64,000 bases of DNA from Ostrinia nubilalis (Eukaryota; Arthropoda; Insecta; Lepidoptera; Crambidae). The stretch lies in NCBI RefSeq assembly GCF_963855985.1, contig NC_087104.1:11966001-12030000 (forward strand), given 5' to 3'. Under the pieces are notes generated by a model, which saw nothing but the letters and a program-made list of their open reading frames with translations, was not told the DNA's origin and ran no database searches. The translations under genes and the position numbers were made by a program. Each line of letters opens with the position of its first letter. Position 1 is the first letter of the stretch. Shown in pieces: positions 55,191 to 64,000 of the stretch.

Positions 55191-55890
55191 TAAGTATTTA
55201 GAATTTTAGATAAATACTTTATGTGACAGACCCAAAACAACATGATGAAATGTAGGCAAAAGCTTTTGACATTTACGTTGCACATACTGAGGCCTCCTTA
55301 TAAAAATAGTATCTGTGTTAGGAGACATTACAAGATGATGTAAGTATGTTTTATTGTGTAGACGCGTAGATAGTACGCTAGTGTATAATAAATAAACTAA
55401 ATTAAACCCCATTTTATGTAACAATATAACGTGAGTGTTAAGCCTCATATACGCACAGACAAATGTCTTCTTATCCTAATCCCTATCTGATTGATCCAAT
55501 AATATTAGCTGTGTATATTGCCATGGGAATATTTCACGAGATAATGGACCTAAGTCTGGCGAGATAAAGGCTGATTTAGCGGATCACAAACATGTTATGT
55601 GAGTGGGTAGGTATTTCATTGGACGTTTATTGATATCGTGTGATTGGCGCCGAATGGTTATGGATTTGCTACGGAATAAGATTGCCTTACAATATAGGTA
55701 GTGGGCTAGATTCCAGGACTCTTTGTTTGTTGCTAAGGGCCCTTTTTTCCGGCAATAGTTTTGCGGGATCTTGAATCACTGGGTCCAGCAAAATTGGACT
55801 TGTGTACTCACTCGTCAGGATACCGTTTTTCGCGCTACGAATGTTTGCAACAAATGTACTCGTATGTAAGAAGCTGCTAGTGGAAACACA
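55191..55890. other. unassigned sequence
   Basis: No gene, repeat or RNA is supported between the LINE end and the SINE. Confidence 0.5.
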
Positions 55891-55892
55891 TG

Positions 55893-56072
55893 TGCTTGCA
55901 ATGACACTTTTTTTTTACTAATACTCCCGTTAGCCCCTCGTACTAAGCGAAATATGCCTGTGTCACGAGTGAGCTCACCACAATAGTCAAGCGGCGGCGG
56001 GGACCGAACCTGCGTTCCTCGGATCACGAGTCGGCCAGTCCGACCCCTTCACCGTTCGGCTATCGTGGCTTC
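55893..56072 (-). mobile_element. tRNA-derived SINE, third family
   Basis: The minus strand reads AGAAGCCACGATAGCCGAAC, then GGTTCGGTCCCCGCCGCCGC, then GACTATTGTGGTGAGCTCAC and GAGGGGCTAACGGGAGTATT with an A-rich tail. The head has tRNA-like A and B boxes. Confidence 0.8.
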
Positions 56073-56354
56073 TAAGAATATTATCTAGATCCTGGTTTTA
56101 CTGGTCCAGTTTAATGACAAAGCTGAACTCCAAATTCGAACAGATCGGTTCGGGACACTGCAAACGGGTTGTTCGTCCAAATTCCTTCCAGATAAAGTGA
56201 CTATATTACTCGTAGCAAATTTATCTCAGCATAAGCAACAGAGAAGAAGAAGCAAGAAAACAGTTATTTGAGCCAACCAAAGTACGAGTAGGTAATATTG
56301 TTGACGATTAAAGGTGCAGTGTAGAATACACTACAAAAAGAATAAAAAATAAAT

Positions 56355-56613
56355 AAAATAAATAAATATCCTTGGACATTTACACTGCGCTTCTAGTCCC
56401 AAACTAAGCAAAGCTTGTACTATGGGTACTAGACAACGGATATAAACATACTTAAATCCTTTTTTTTTGTAAATACATACTTATTATACATGGAAAACAC
56501 CCAGTCCAATACAAACAAATAATATGTTCATGCACACAATTGTACTGTGCGGGAATCGAACCCGTTACCCCCGGAATAGTAGTCCGTTTCGAACCACTAA
56601 ACCAAACGGCTGA
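56355..56613 (-). mobile_element. tRNA-derived SINE, first family
   Basis: This is nearly the same as 44320-44585, with the head CAGCCGTTTGGTTTAGTGGT on the minus strand. A short deletion removes part of the CATTTGTGTG run. Confidence 0.9.
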
Positions 56614-56935
56614 CTTATATACGACATACTTAACAAAAGAAAAAGAAAAGAATAAACAATTATCAGAAAATCGCTGGTGGAACTGCCGGTAACAAGCAAA
56701 TCTCCAAATCTTTGTAGATAATATTCTTACGTCCCCAAAATAGACTATAGAAGCAAAATGCGATGGCAAACGTTAATATTAAACGTCCAATTCTGGATCC
56801 CTTTTGAGATTAGAGGCTCAAATATAATTAATTTGTGCCCTTTAATTTTGTCGCGTAAGAAATTTCCGTTGTTTTGCTTAATTGAGTTTTGATTTTAATG
56901 TCAAATGCAGATGGTTCAATCTATGTCAGTGGACG

Positions 56936-57826
56936 ATCTTACTAATATAGGCGAAAGTTTGGATGTCTGGATGTTTGTTACTCTTTCACGCAAAAACTAC
57001 ATACTAAACGGATCTTGTTGAAACTTTACAGTATTATTGTTTATAACCCAGATTAACATAATATCTAGGCTATAATTTATGACGATATGTGACAAATAAA
57101 TGTCAATAAATAAATAAGACGTATCTAAAAAGCGCCATCTATCGTCATTGGTTAAAATCTACAGCGCTGGACAAAGAAACTATCTACTGTTTTTGACGTT
57201 CGTAAATATTCATGCGGGAAGCCGTGAAACGTCATCTATCAACATGATATCTAACGGGGGTAAAACCAGGCCTGTTCATCTCCGAGAGTTTACATCGAAA
57301 ACAAAACACGCACGATGGCCCACCTACAGGATACTATTCGACAAGCCCTCACATACGAGCGAACATTGACTCACGCACGCGTATTCTTGTGTATGATGGA
57401 AGATAATAAAGAAAATGGTGTACTAAATACTGTGCAGTATTTAACTGCCTAAATAATAATAAAAACACAGAATTTACTTTTTTAAGCTGCCTCAAGACAC
57501 TGAGAGGTAAATAAGTAGTTAATATTATTCATGATAATTCATGCTAAATCATGTATTTCCTCCGCCATTTTCCGCAGTTTGGCACCTCACGTCACATCAT
57601 TTTACCGAAGTCAGCCCTATAGCTTCGGCGCAGTGCCGATCACTGACGTTTGTCAACAAAACGGTGCTTGACTCTTGAGACAGGCTAAATTACACCATAT
57701 TGTTAATGACATTGAGATACATTTTTTTAAATACCTTCGCGAAGTAAAACTTCTGTACGTAGTACTTATTATTATTCTGTGGTAAAACGAAGTCCACGCG
57801 TTCGAAGTCGCGGGCGGCCGCTAGTA
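56936..57826 (+). mobile_element. non-autonomous Helitron interrupted by a 0.5-kb insert
   Basis: The element begins TCTTACTAATATAGGCGAAA and is collinear with 49329-49698 to GGGGGTAAAAC at 57267. It resumes at about 57781 with GGTAAAACGAAGTCCACGCG and ends in GCGGGCGGCCGC plus CTAG, followed by T. Confidence 0.87.
57268..57780. mobile_element. insert in the Helitron, GTAAAAC repeated at both edges
   Basis: The insert starts CAGGCCTGTTCATCTCCGAG and ends CGTAGTACTTATTATTATTC followed by TGT. GGTAAAAC is present on both sides and looks like an 8-bp duplication. The inverted ends are weak (CAG against CTG), so hAT is only a suggestion. Confidence 0.6.
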
Positions 57827-57968
57827 TTGGAATATGGAATATTATGGGAGTGTTATGAGAATGGAGCAATTTGGTAATTTGTTTAGTGACATGTAAGCTC
57901 TAAGTTTTGGCTTTGGTCTCATAATAACGCCATAAACCGCATACAGCGTCAAGCTCATAGCAGACTTA

Positions 57969-58086
57969 GGCTGAGTTGCACCACCTAACTTGACCGTAAC
58001 TTTAACCGATAACCGGGGTTTTTTGTATGGAGTTTGACAGATTTTTGACGTTTGTCAAAGCTAAAGTAAGATGGTGCAACCCAGCC
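57969..58086. mobile_element. PIF/Harbinger-type MITE (GGCTGAG family), best copy
   Basis: Perfect TTA lies on both sides (57966-57968 and 58087-58089). The ends are GGCTGAGTTGCACCACCTAA and AAGATGGTGCAACCCAGCC. Confidence 0.92.
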
Positions 58087-58310
58087 TTACAACTCGGAAA
58101 GCCTTTCGCGCGCTGTCAATTGCTAGGCGAGGCGTTTACGTTACGGTGCGGAGTGCGTTGCAGTATGGAGTATCATACAAAGAATACTGACCGCCTCGAA
58201 TTGATACGGATACGATCCCTTTCCGCTTCACAATGCTTTATAGCACGGTAAATTATACCGTACTATTGTGGTCTTTATAATATTTTAAACTATTATGTTG
58301 CATTTTTACT

Positions 58311-58346
58311 ATAAAATTATCACTTCACATGAAGTGATAATTTTAT
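58311..58346. repeat. 17-bp perfect hairpin
   Basis: ATAAAATTATCACTTCA and its complement are separated by CA. TATTGTGGTCTTT occurs as a direct repeat at 58264 and again just after the hairpin. Confidence 0.85.
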
Positions 58347-58882
58347 TGTGGTCTTTTCCAGGTCTTTTTCTTTGAAGAAGAAGATATTTTATCTTCACTA
58401 ATTTCATCATCATCACAACTATCTTATAATCCTCTCTAACCTTCTGCATACCGTCTTTACTTACCTACTACCTATTACCGAGACAACACCTGAAATAACT
58501 GAAAGTTTTTCCAAAATCTGGAGATTCAGTTCAAAAACAAACAATTTAACGTTTGCTCCTGTAATATTTCCCGGATATCTTACCAGTTGAACGGTTACTT
58601 ACTAGTTTTACTTCGCTAGTATCTTCCCTTGAAATGTAGGCCAAGAGACAAAGTAGCATGTATTTAATTTTCACCTTCTTCATAATAAGTACCTAATACC
58701 TATCAATTAAGTAATTATTTTTTTAGGTTTTAATCACGATCTAATTTATTCGTATACGTTTTACTCTCCTCGCCCTACCATCATTCTTCATTTACTCATC
58801 CGGAAAAATCAGGTAGGATACTAAAAACCAAACAATAAAATTATTGAAGTAAGTTAGTCAAAAATGTCTTTACAAATAAATG
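58347..58882. other. unassigned sequence
   Basis: No feature is supported. Confidence 0.5.
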
Positions 58883-58890
58883 CCCTACAC

Positions 58891-59092
58891 CAGTGGTTCC
58901 CAAAGTTGTCTGGGCTAAAACTCATCTAATACAAGTTCACAAAATTGGGACCCACCTATAGGAAAATTTCGCCCGATGCCCAGCGGTTGGATCGGTAGGG
59001 TAGTGTGTTGTTCTACAGGCAGGGCCCACTCAATGTTCGCTCGCGACCCACCACTGGGCCACAAGTCACGACCCATAGTTTGGGAAACCCTG
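58891..59092. mobile_element. hAT-type MITE with perfect 8-bp duplication, second family
   Basis: CAGTGGTTCCCAAAG at the left and TAGTTTGGGAAACCCTG at the right are hAT ends. CCCTACAC flanks both (58883-58890 and 59093-59100). The interior is unlike the 21811 family. Confidence 0.93.
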
Positions 59093-59100
59093 CCCTACAC

Positions 59101-59654
59101 TGTTTTACCTTTACATACCTATCTCGCTGTAATATTTTGATTTGTTTTAATGTCTGTAATGTTTTTAGTTGGTCTACTATCCCCAGGACTGTAAGTTTGG
59201 CCACTTGCCCGTCCTCTGCTATATCTTAGGAAGTTTAAGGTCAAACTAAGGATTTATGGTTTATTTTATCAACATACGAAATCGTACCCTGAATATTGAA
59301 ACGCGTCGATTTTATTGCACCTATTATTTCCTAGTTTCTCTTCTTTCCCGGATCCTATTTCGTCTAACGATGGAAATATTTTATGATCTTATTTTTCACC
59401 AACTCCGCTGTTTGCGTGTAAAAATTTTTAGGTGACAATTTTGAACTTTCGGAACTGAAAATCTTAAGAAAAACCACGACTTGGAAATCATCATCACAGT
59501 TTTTTAGAATCAGTTTAGCAATTCAATAGCCATGGGAACATTGAGTCTTCCCAACTTAGGCCAGCGTGAGGAGGTTATAGCTTACAAATAAATCCTTCAT
59601 TTGCCTCTAGTAAATTAAAAATCAAAATAAAAATTATCTTTATTTGTTTAGAGT
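59101..59654. other. unassigned sequence
   Basis: No gene is supported. AAAATTATCTTTATTTG just before the RTE copy may be a retroposon tail scrap. Confidence 0.45.
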
Positions 59655-59665
59655 AATTAAATTAG

Positions 59666-59786
59666 CGTTAGCGTGGGCAGGCCTCCCACTAGGTGGATGC
59701 GAGCGGCGCAGGACCGGTCTTTGTGGAAATCCTTGGGGGAGGCCTTTGTCCAGCAGTGGACGTCTTTCGGCTGAAACGAACGAACG
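59666..59786 (+). mobile_element. RTE LINE 3' end with 11-bp target duplication
   Basis: AATTAAATTAG flanks it (59655-59665 and 59787-59797). The element ends GGCTGAAACGAACGAACG. Confidence 0.92.
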
Positions 59787-60035
59787 AATTAAATTAGTAC
59801 TATATGCAAACATTTTTAATTGCAAGATATAGTCTAATATTTAATCTAATTGTATTAAAAAAATCAGCTTTAAATTCCGTGATATATTTGAGGAAAATCA
59901 AATTGAAAAGTAGTACTTACTAATCTTCAAATGCCTATACTATGCCTATGCCTATACTATTGCATGTCTCATTCCTTTTTTGCCTTACCAGCGCATCAAA
60001 AGAGTCGTCCTTTTACAATGAAGACCTGACCTGTT

Positions 60036-60140
60036 AGGCCTAGGATGCGCGCCGCGATAAGCGGTTATCACGCCATTTTATCGATTTTGCCCATACATTT
60101 TGGCGTCGATAAAAGTTATCACGGGGTGCATCTTAGGCCT
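60036..60140. mobile_element. 105-bp palindromic MITE
   Basis: AGGCCTAGGATGCGCGCCGC at the left faces GGGTGCATCTTAGGCCT at the right, and TTATCACG and CGTGATAA words pair inside. No sure target duplication. Confidence 0.75.
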
Positions 60141-60712
60141 ACTGATGATGATGTACAAACTTACTCCAGTATTTTAGAAACTTGCTCATACATATACAAT
60201 ATACTTACATAGAATGTAAGTTCGTCAGTGCCACCTGGCTATCAGTTATACCGAACGTGCGACGTGCGTGATCCTACCAATAACGAATGGCGGAGAGATA
60301 GACAGGCAAATATTGTGTGAACACAAAACGGGAATGTTCACGTTTTTCTGGCCATGACACGTTGTCTGTGGCCGATGTGGAACTTTTCAATGTATGAATT
60401 TGGATTTTTTGAACAGTGTGTAGTATAAAAAAGATATAGGTAGGTACGTTATTTTATACACAAATGGTTTATTACAGAGTTTATATTATTTAGTATGTAT
60501 AGAAATATAAAATATGTGCTCAAATTGCTGATGTATAAAATAAATTTTTAATTTGCATTTTCCTCCGAGGCCCAGTTTGTCAAATTTTATGATAAGTGGT
60601 TAACAGCAAAATATTGAATTAAAGTTTGTAGTTAATTAATCACTCGTCATGAAATCTGACAAATTGGTTAAATTAACTACCTACGGATTAAAAAACTAAT
60701 TTTAAGGCCGAG
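60141..60712. other. unassigned sequence
   Basis: No feature is supported. Confidence 0.5.
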
Positions 60713-60715
60713 TTG

Positions 60716-60818
60716 TACCATTTAACTTCAACCGTAACTATAACAATAACCAGTGTATTTTGTATGGAGTTTGACAGATTTTTGACATTTGTTAAAGTTA
60801 AAGTAAGATAACTCAGCC
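60716..60818. mobile_element. PIF/Harbinger-type MITE (GGCTGAG family)
   Basis: TAA lies on both sides (60713-60715 and 60819-60821). The left end reads GGCCGAGTTGTACCATTTAA. Near the right end the GGTGCAAC word has been lost. Confidence 0.87.
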
Positions 60819-61130
60819 TAAATGTACACCGAATAAAAAAAATCTAGCCCTCTGCCTACAAAAGGACACGATACCGATTTATTATTGACTTATTACGACA
60901 CCGCACGCAATGAGAAACATTCGAATACCGTTTTTATCGTCCCTGTCTATCTATTATTGTTTATCCGTAACATTTTTGTGGGGTATAGAAAATAAACTGT
61001 ATGAAACGGGTTGACTGGCCGAATGAGTATGTTTTTGGGACTTCAATATTTAGGGAATTTAAGGATATGCCAAATGACATGTTATTAGATATTAGATAGC
61101 TGATTATTGTGCTAAGATCTACGTTTTATG

Positions 61131-61220
61131 GAAGAGCAGTCGCCCGGCAAGCGGAAGGTCGTGGGTTCAATTCCCGCCTTAGGCAGTTCGATTTTTTCAA
61201 GTTATTTATAATTTTCAAAT
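61131..61220 (+). repeat. 90-bp repeat, truncated tRNA-like copy
   Basis: Identical over 90 bases to 61433-61522, but without the acceptor and D-arm start, so it cannot fold as a tRNA. Confidence 0.9.
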
Positions 61221-61414
61221 TAGTTTGAGATGCGACTCTTAACGCAAAAAAAAAAATTAATAACCATGTAAAAGAGCTGTTTCATCTTAACTGACAGTTA
61301 AATATTTGCAACAATATTTCTGTTAGATGTAGGGTAGGTATACTTAACATTGATGAAACAAACGCTGGCTGTAACAGCGTATTACACTTGAAAATTTCGA
61401 CGGGTTCATCCAGT

Positions 61415-61487
61415 GTCTAAGTAGCTCAGTTGGAAGAGCAGTCGCCCGGCAAGCGGAAGGTCGTGGGTTCAATTCCCGCCTTAGGCA
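61415..61487 (+). tRNA. tRNA-like gene, anticodon position GGC (Ala-like), or tRNA-derived repeat
   Basis: The 73 bases fold as a full cloverleaf. The acceptor GTCTAAG pairs with CTTAGGC, followed by A. The D stem GCTC/GAGC has an 8-base loop. The anticodon arm GTCGC/GCGGA pairs at four of five positions and its loop CCGGCAA puts GGC at 34-36. The T arm GTGGG/CCCGC has loop TTCAATT. The A box TAGCTCAGTTGG and B box GGTTCAATTCC are good, and TTTTTT at 61493-61498 is a pol III terminator. Against function: position 33 is C instead of U, the G3:U70 pair of alanine tRNAs is absent, and a second truncated copy lies 302 bases upstream. Confidence 0.45.
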
Positions 61488-61522
61488 GTTCGATTTTTTC
61501 AAGTTATTTATAATTTTCAAAT
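61433..61522 (+). repeat. second copy of the 90-bp tRNA-like repeat
   Basis: It spans GAAGAGCAGTCGCCCGGCAA to ATAATTTTCAAAT and includes the terminator region. Confidence 0.9.
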
Positions 61523-61599
61523 ACGTTTTATAGGTCTAGCGCTGAACTCAGCCAGTGCTTGAGTTATGGGAACGGCATGGGAGGGGTGACATTGGCATA

Positions 61600-61862
61600 A
61601 TGTTAAAAAATAAATAATAATAACTAACCTTGGACATTTTACACTGCGCCGCCCCCACACTAAGCAAAGCTTGTACTATGGGTACTATAATAACGGATAT
61701 AAACATACTTATTATACTTTTTTTTGTAAATAAATACATATACATAGAAAACACCCAGACCCGTCACATAAATTAAAATTCAGCATTTCAATTTCTGCCC
61801 GGCCGGGAATCGAACCCACCTCTCGGCACAGTAGTCCGTTCTGAACCACTACACCAAACGGC
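61600..61862 (-). mobile_element. tRNA-derived SINE, first family, CCGGGCAG subtype
   Basis: The minus strand starts GGCCGTTTGGTGTAGTGGTT, then GGTTCGATTCCCGGCCGGGC and CAGAAATTGAAATGCTGAAT, then GACGGGTCTGGGTGTTTTCT. This intact copy shows what the split SINE at 13074-18326 looked like before its insertions. Confidence 0.92.
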
Positions 61863-62560
61863 CGACAAATTGTAATGTGACAGAGAATATCAATCTGTAG
61901 GAATTCTGAAGTCTCGCTGACGTTTGACGTTACAAAAAACCTGGCTTAAACCTTAATTTCAGCACGTAATGCGTACCTATCATCTTTAGGAATTTCATCA
62001 AAAGTTTGACCTGTCTTTAGTTCGAGATTACTTAGAGCCAGACATTAATCTGGTTATAACAGCCAAGTTTGGCAAAGTAACAAGTCTAAAGCTATAAAAA
62101 ACTAACAACATCAAATAGCTAGAATTCAGAACAAAGTCCATACCCCTAATTTTGCTCCTGAAACTTTGGCGCAAGAGTTTTAAAAATAAGCCATTTCCTT
62201 CATACATGATTTTACTTTTTGGCAGCAGGCTTGCAATATAACCAGTGGCTGCATCGGACTCAAATAAACTAAAGAAGTAATCCCGATTCACATACCACTG
62301 CGGATTCCATAATATTATTGCTAGAATTTCAATAATATACCACTGAAATATCTGGCTCGCTTGCAAGTCTGTTTAATGCGGTAGTTGAATTATACTAATG
62401 TTCGTACAACAGAAAATGCTGGACCGATCTAGACTCTGTTAATGTTAGGGCATAAAGCACATAATGGATTAGTCTCATGCTTTGCAAAGTTAGGTGATAT
62501 TATACATTGTTATCTATGAAGTTTAGTATACTTATTTACAAAATTCTACTTACTTTTTAC
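61863..62560. other. unassigned sequence
   Basis: A 112-codon minus frame at 62028-62366 is open, but it shows no family resemblance and is probably chance. Confidence 0.45.
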
Positions 62561-62566
62561 TGTGAA

Positions 62567-62866
62567 GCTTTTGCCCACGGCTTCGCCCCCGTGAAGTTAA
62601 ATATGTCATAGATCATTACAGATTATAGCTTATGTTATTCTGATGTATAAAAAATTATATTGTAAAGTTTCATCAAAATCCGTTCAGTAGCTTTTGCGTC
62701 AAGAAGTAACAAACATACTCACTCACAAACTCTCGCCTTTATAAATAATACGAGTAGTGTGATAATATTGTAAAGTTTCATCAAAATCCGTTCAGCAGTT
62801 TTTGTGTGAAAGAGTGACAAACACATCATGGAAACTTTCGCATTTATAATATTAGTACGAAGTAGG
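62567..62866 (-). mobile_element. Helitron relics, two overlapping partial copies
   Basis: The words GTAAAGTTTCATCAAAATCC and CCGTTCAGTAGCTTTTGCGT appear at 62660 and again, as CCGTTCAGCAGTTTTTGTGT, at 62790. The second copy ends CGCATTTATAATATTAGTAC. It looks like one Helitron lying beside a truncated second one. Confidence 0.7.
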
Positions 62867-63344
62867 ATATTTCAATCTAGTTTTATGCGTATATTTTATA
62901 ACCACAAGTCGTGGAAAGTTATAAATAATGTATTCAACACCTTAACCATTCAGAAGCCAGCGAAAACCTTCAAAACGGCATTCCTAATGGACGAGATGAG
63001 GTTAAATAAAAATAGTAGGGAAAAACTTGATAAAGGATCCAAGGGTTGGCCCTTATAAACGCGAGATCAAAAGAAAAACTGTCCATCCGAACAAACTTGC
63101 AGGAAAGGTCTAAACTTATAAAGAATTCGACGTCCGGACAAATTGTATTAAGTTTCGTGAGCGAGTAAAAATATATTATGTTAGCTCCATGTGTAACGTC
63201 AGCTTTGAACGTGTTAAATGTAATTTTGGATAGGTTAAGTAGCAATAATGTTAAGTTTGTTTATTTTTATCTGACGCTAAAAGAACACTCGGATAGCGGG
63301 AGATTTTTACGATTTTTGTAAGCAGTCGCCCTTGGACTGACGTA
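62867..63344. other. unassigned sequence
   Basis: No gene or repeat is supported. Confidence 0.5.
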
Positions 63345-63572
63345 AGGGAGACTGGGTACGATTATAACAGGGTACGGATGTAACGACTCGACTGTAGCTC
63401 GGTAGTTGAGCGGTACAAAGGGAAGGGTGACAAGACAAGTAAAACTGTATGGACTTGTCGCCCGCATGTCTTCCCCTTGTACCCCTCACCTACCGAACAT
63501 TGTCCAGTAACATTTGTTACAACTGTACCCTGTTACAACCGTACCCTGTTACAACCGTACCCCGTCTACCCT
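63345..63572. mobile_element. inverted-repeat element with GTTACAACCGTACC repeats
   Basis: AGGGAGACTGGGTACGATTA at the left faces CCCCGTCTACCCT at the right. GGGTACGGNTGTAAC words pair across the element, and CCCTGTTACAACCGTA is tandemly repeated on the right. Confidence 0.7.
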
Positions 63573-63755
63573 ACGCCCTCGACGTAGATGTCGCTTTTAT
63601 TTCAGGACAAAAGAAGTCATTGATGCTTGTATTGTAGTTTCCAAAATTCAGCGAAGAAAATAGTATGTTTAAACTCTCTGAACCTTGTCATAATGGCGGT
63701 GAGTCGTCTATAATAGGGATGTTTCCTGGGTAAAAAAGCAAGAGTTTTAATTAGT

Positions 63756-63998
63756 CCGTTAGCTTATCAAAAAACTACTCGACACGTATTTTTCACTTTT
63801 TAAAACTAATGAAAATGTAAAGAGATAAAGCGTGCCAAAGTTCTAAAAAAAGGCCCGTGACGTCAGTGAGTGCGTAAAAGTGCAGCACTTTGTGACGTCG
63901 CGCGGAACTTCAACGCACTATAACTTTGTAATTATTTGTTTGATTGATAATTAAAAATATACGTGTCCAATATTTTATTATACTAAAATTGACGGACT
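63756..63998. mobile_element. palindromic MITE (GTCCG ends), possibly cut by the window edge
   Basis: TTAGTCCGTTAGC at the left and AAAATTGACGGACTAA at the right are inverted, with TTA or TAA as likely duplication. GGACACGTAT-like words lie in both arms, and the centre has GTGACGTCAGTG. It is related to 4834-5065. Confidence 0.7.
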
Positions 63999-64000
63999 AA

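Noticed and set aside
62028..62366. 112-codon minus-strand frame
   Set aside because: It has no family resemblance and there is no supporting context.

Overview
The window looks like lepidopteran (moth or butterfly) nuclear DNA. It is AT-rich and eukaryotic, with no operons or ribosome binding sites. It is packed with repeats typical of Lepidoptera: RTE-type LINE 3' ends, tRNA-derived SINEs, Helitrons ending in CTAG, a Pao/BEL LTR element and many MITEs. The species cannot be told from the sequence. All family calls come from reading motifs and termini, not from a database search.

Layout. At the left edge (1-192) there is an open frame that could be the last coding exon of a gene lying mostly outside the window. 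From about 0.2 to 51.3 kb I see no convincing host gene. This long stretch is a graveyard of mobile elements. The best defined are a TTAA-flanked piggyBac-like MITE (3907-4487), a 1.13-kb element with an 8-bp target duplication (6809-7940), a five-layer nest of insertions (13074-18326), hAT-type MITEs with perfect 8-bp duplications (21811-22047, 58891-59092), a family of seven MITEs with TTA/TAA duplications, a very GC-rich inverted-repeat element (34183-34623), and Helitrons (for example 49329-49698 and 56936-57826). RTE LINE 3' ends occur almost thirty times in two subfamilies, one tailed by AACG-like repeats and the other by ATG repeats.

The one solid host gene is at 51318-54846 on the plus strand. 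It is a leucine-rich-repeat type I membrane protein, about 916 residues after splicing. Its large exon begins at a splice acceptor, and a phase-matched 22-nt first exon 778 nt upstream completes the signal peptide. A polyadenylation signal follows at 54995. From 55 to 64 kb the window returns to SINEs, MITEs, Helitrons and a tRNA-like gene (61415-61487).

No genes in this window form a pathway together. The main biological content is the LRR receptor-like gene and the insertion history of the mobile elements, which can be ordered in several places because one element interrupts another and the target duplications survive.
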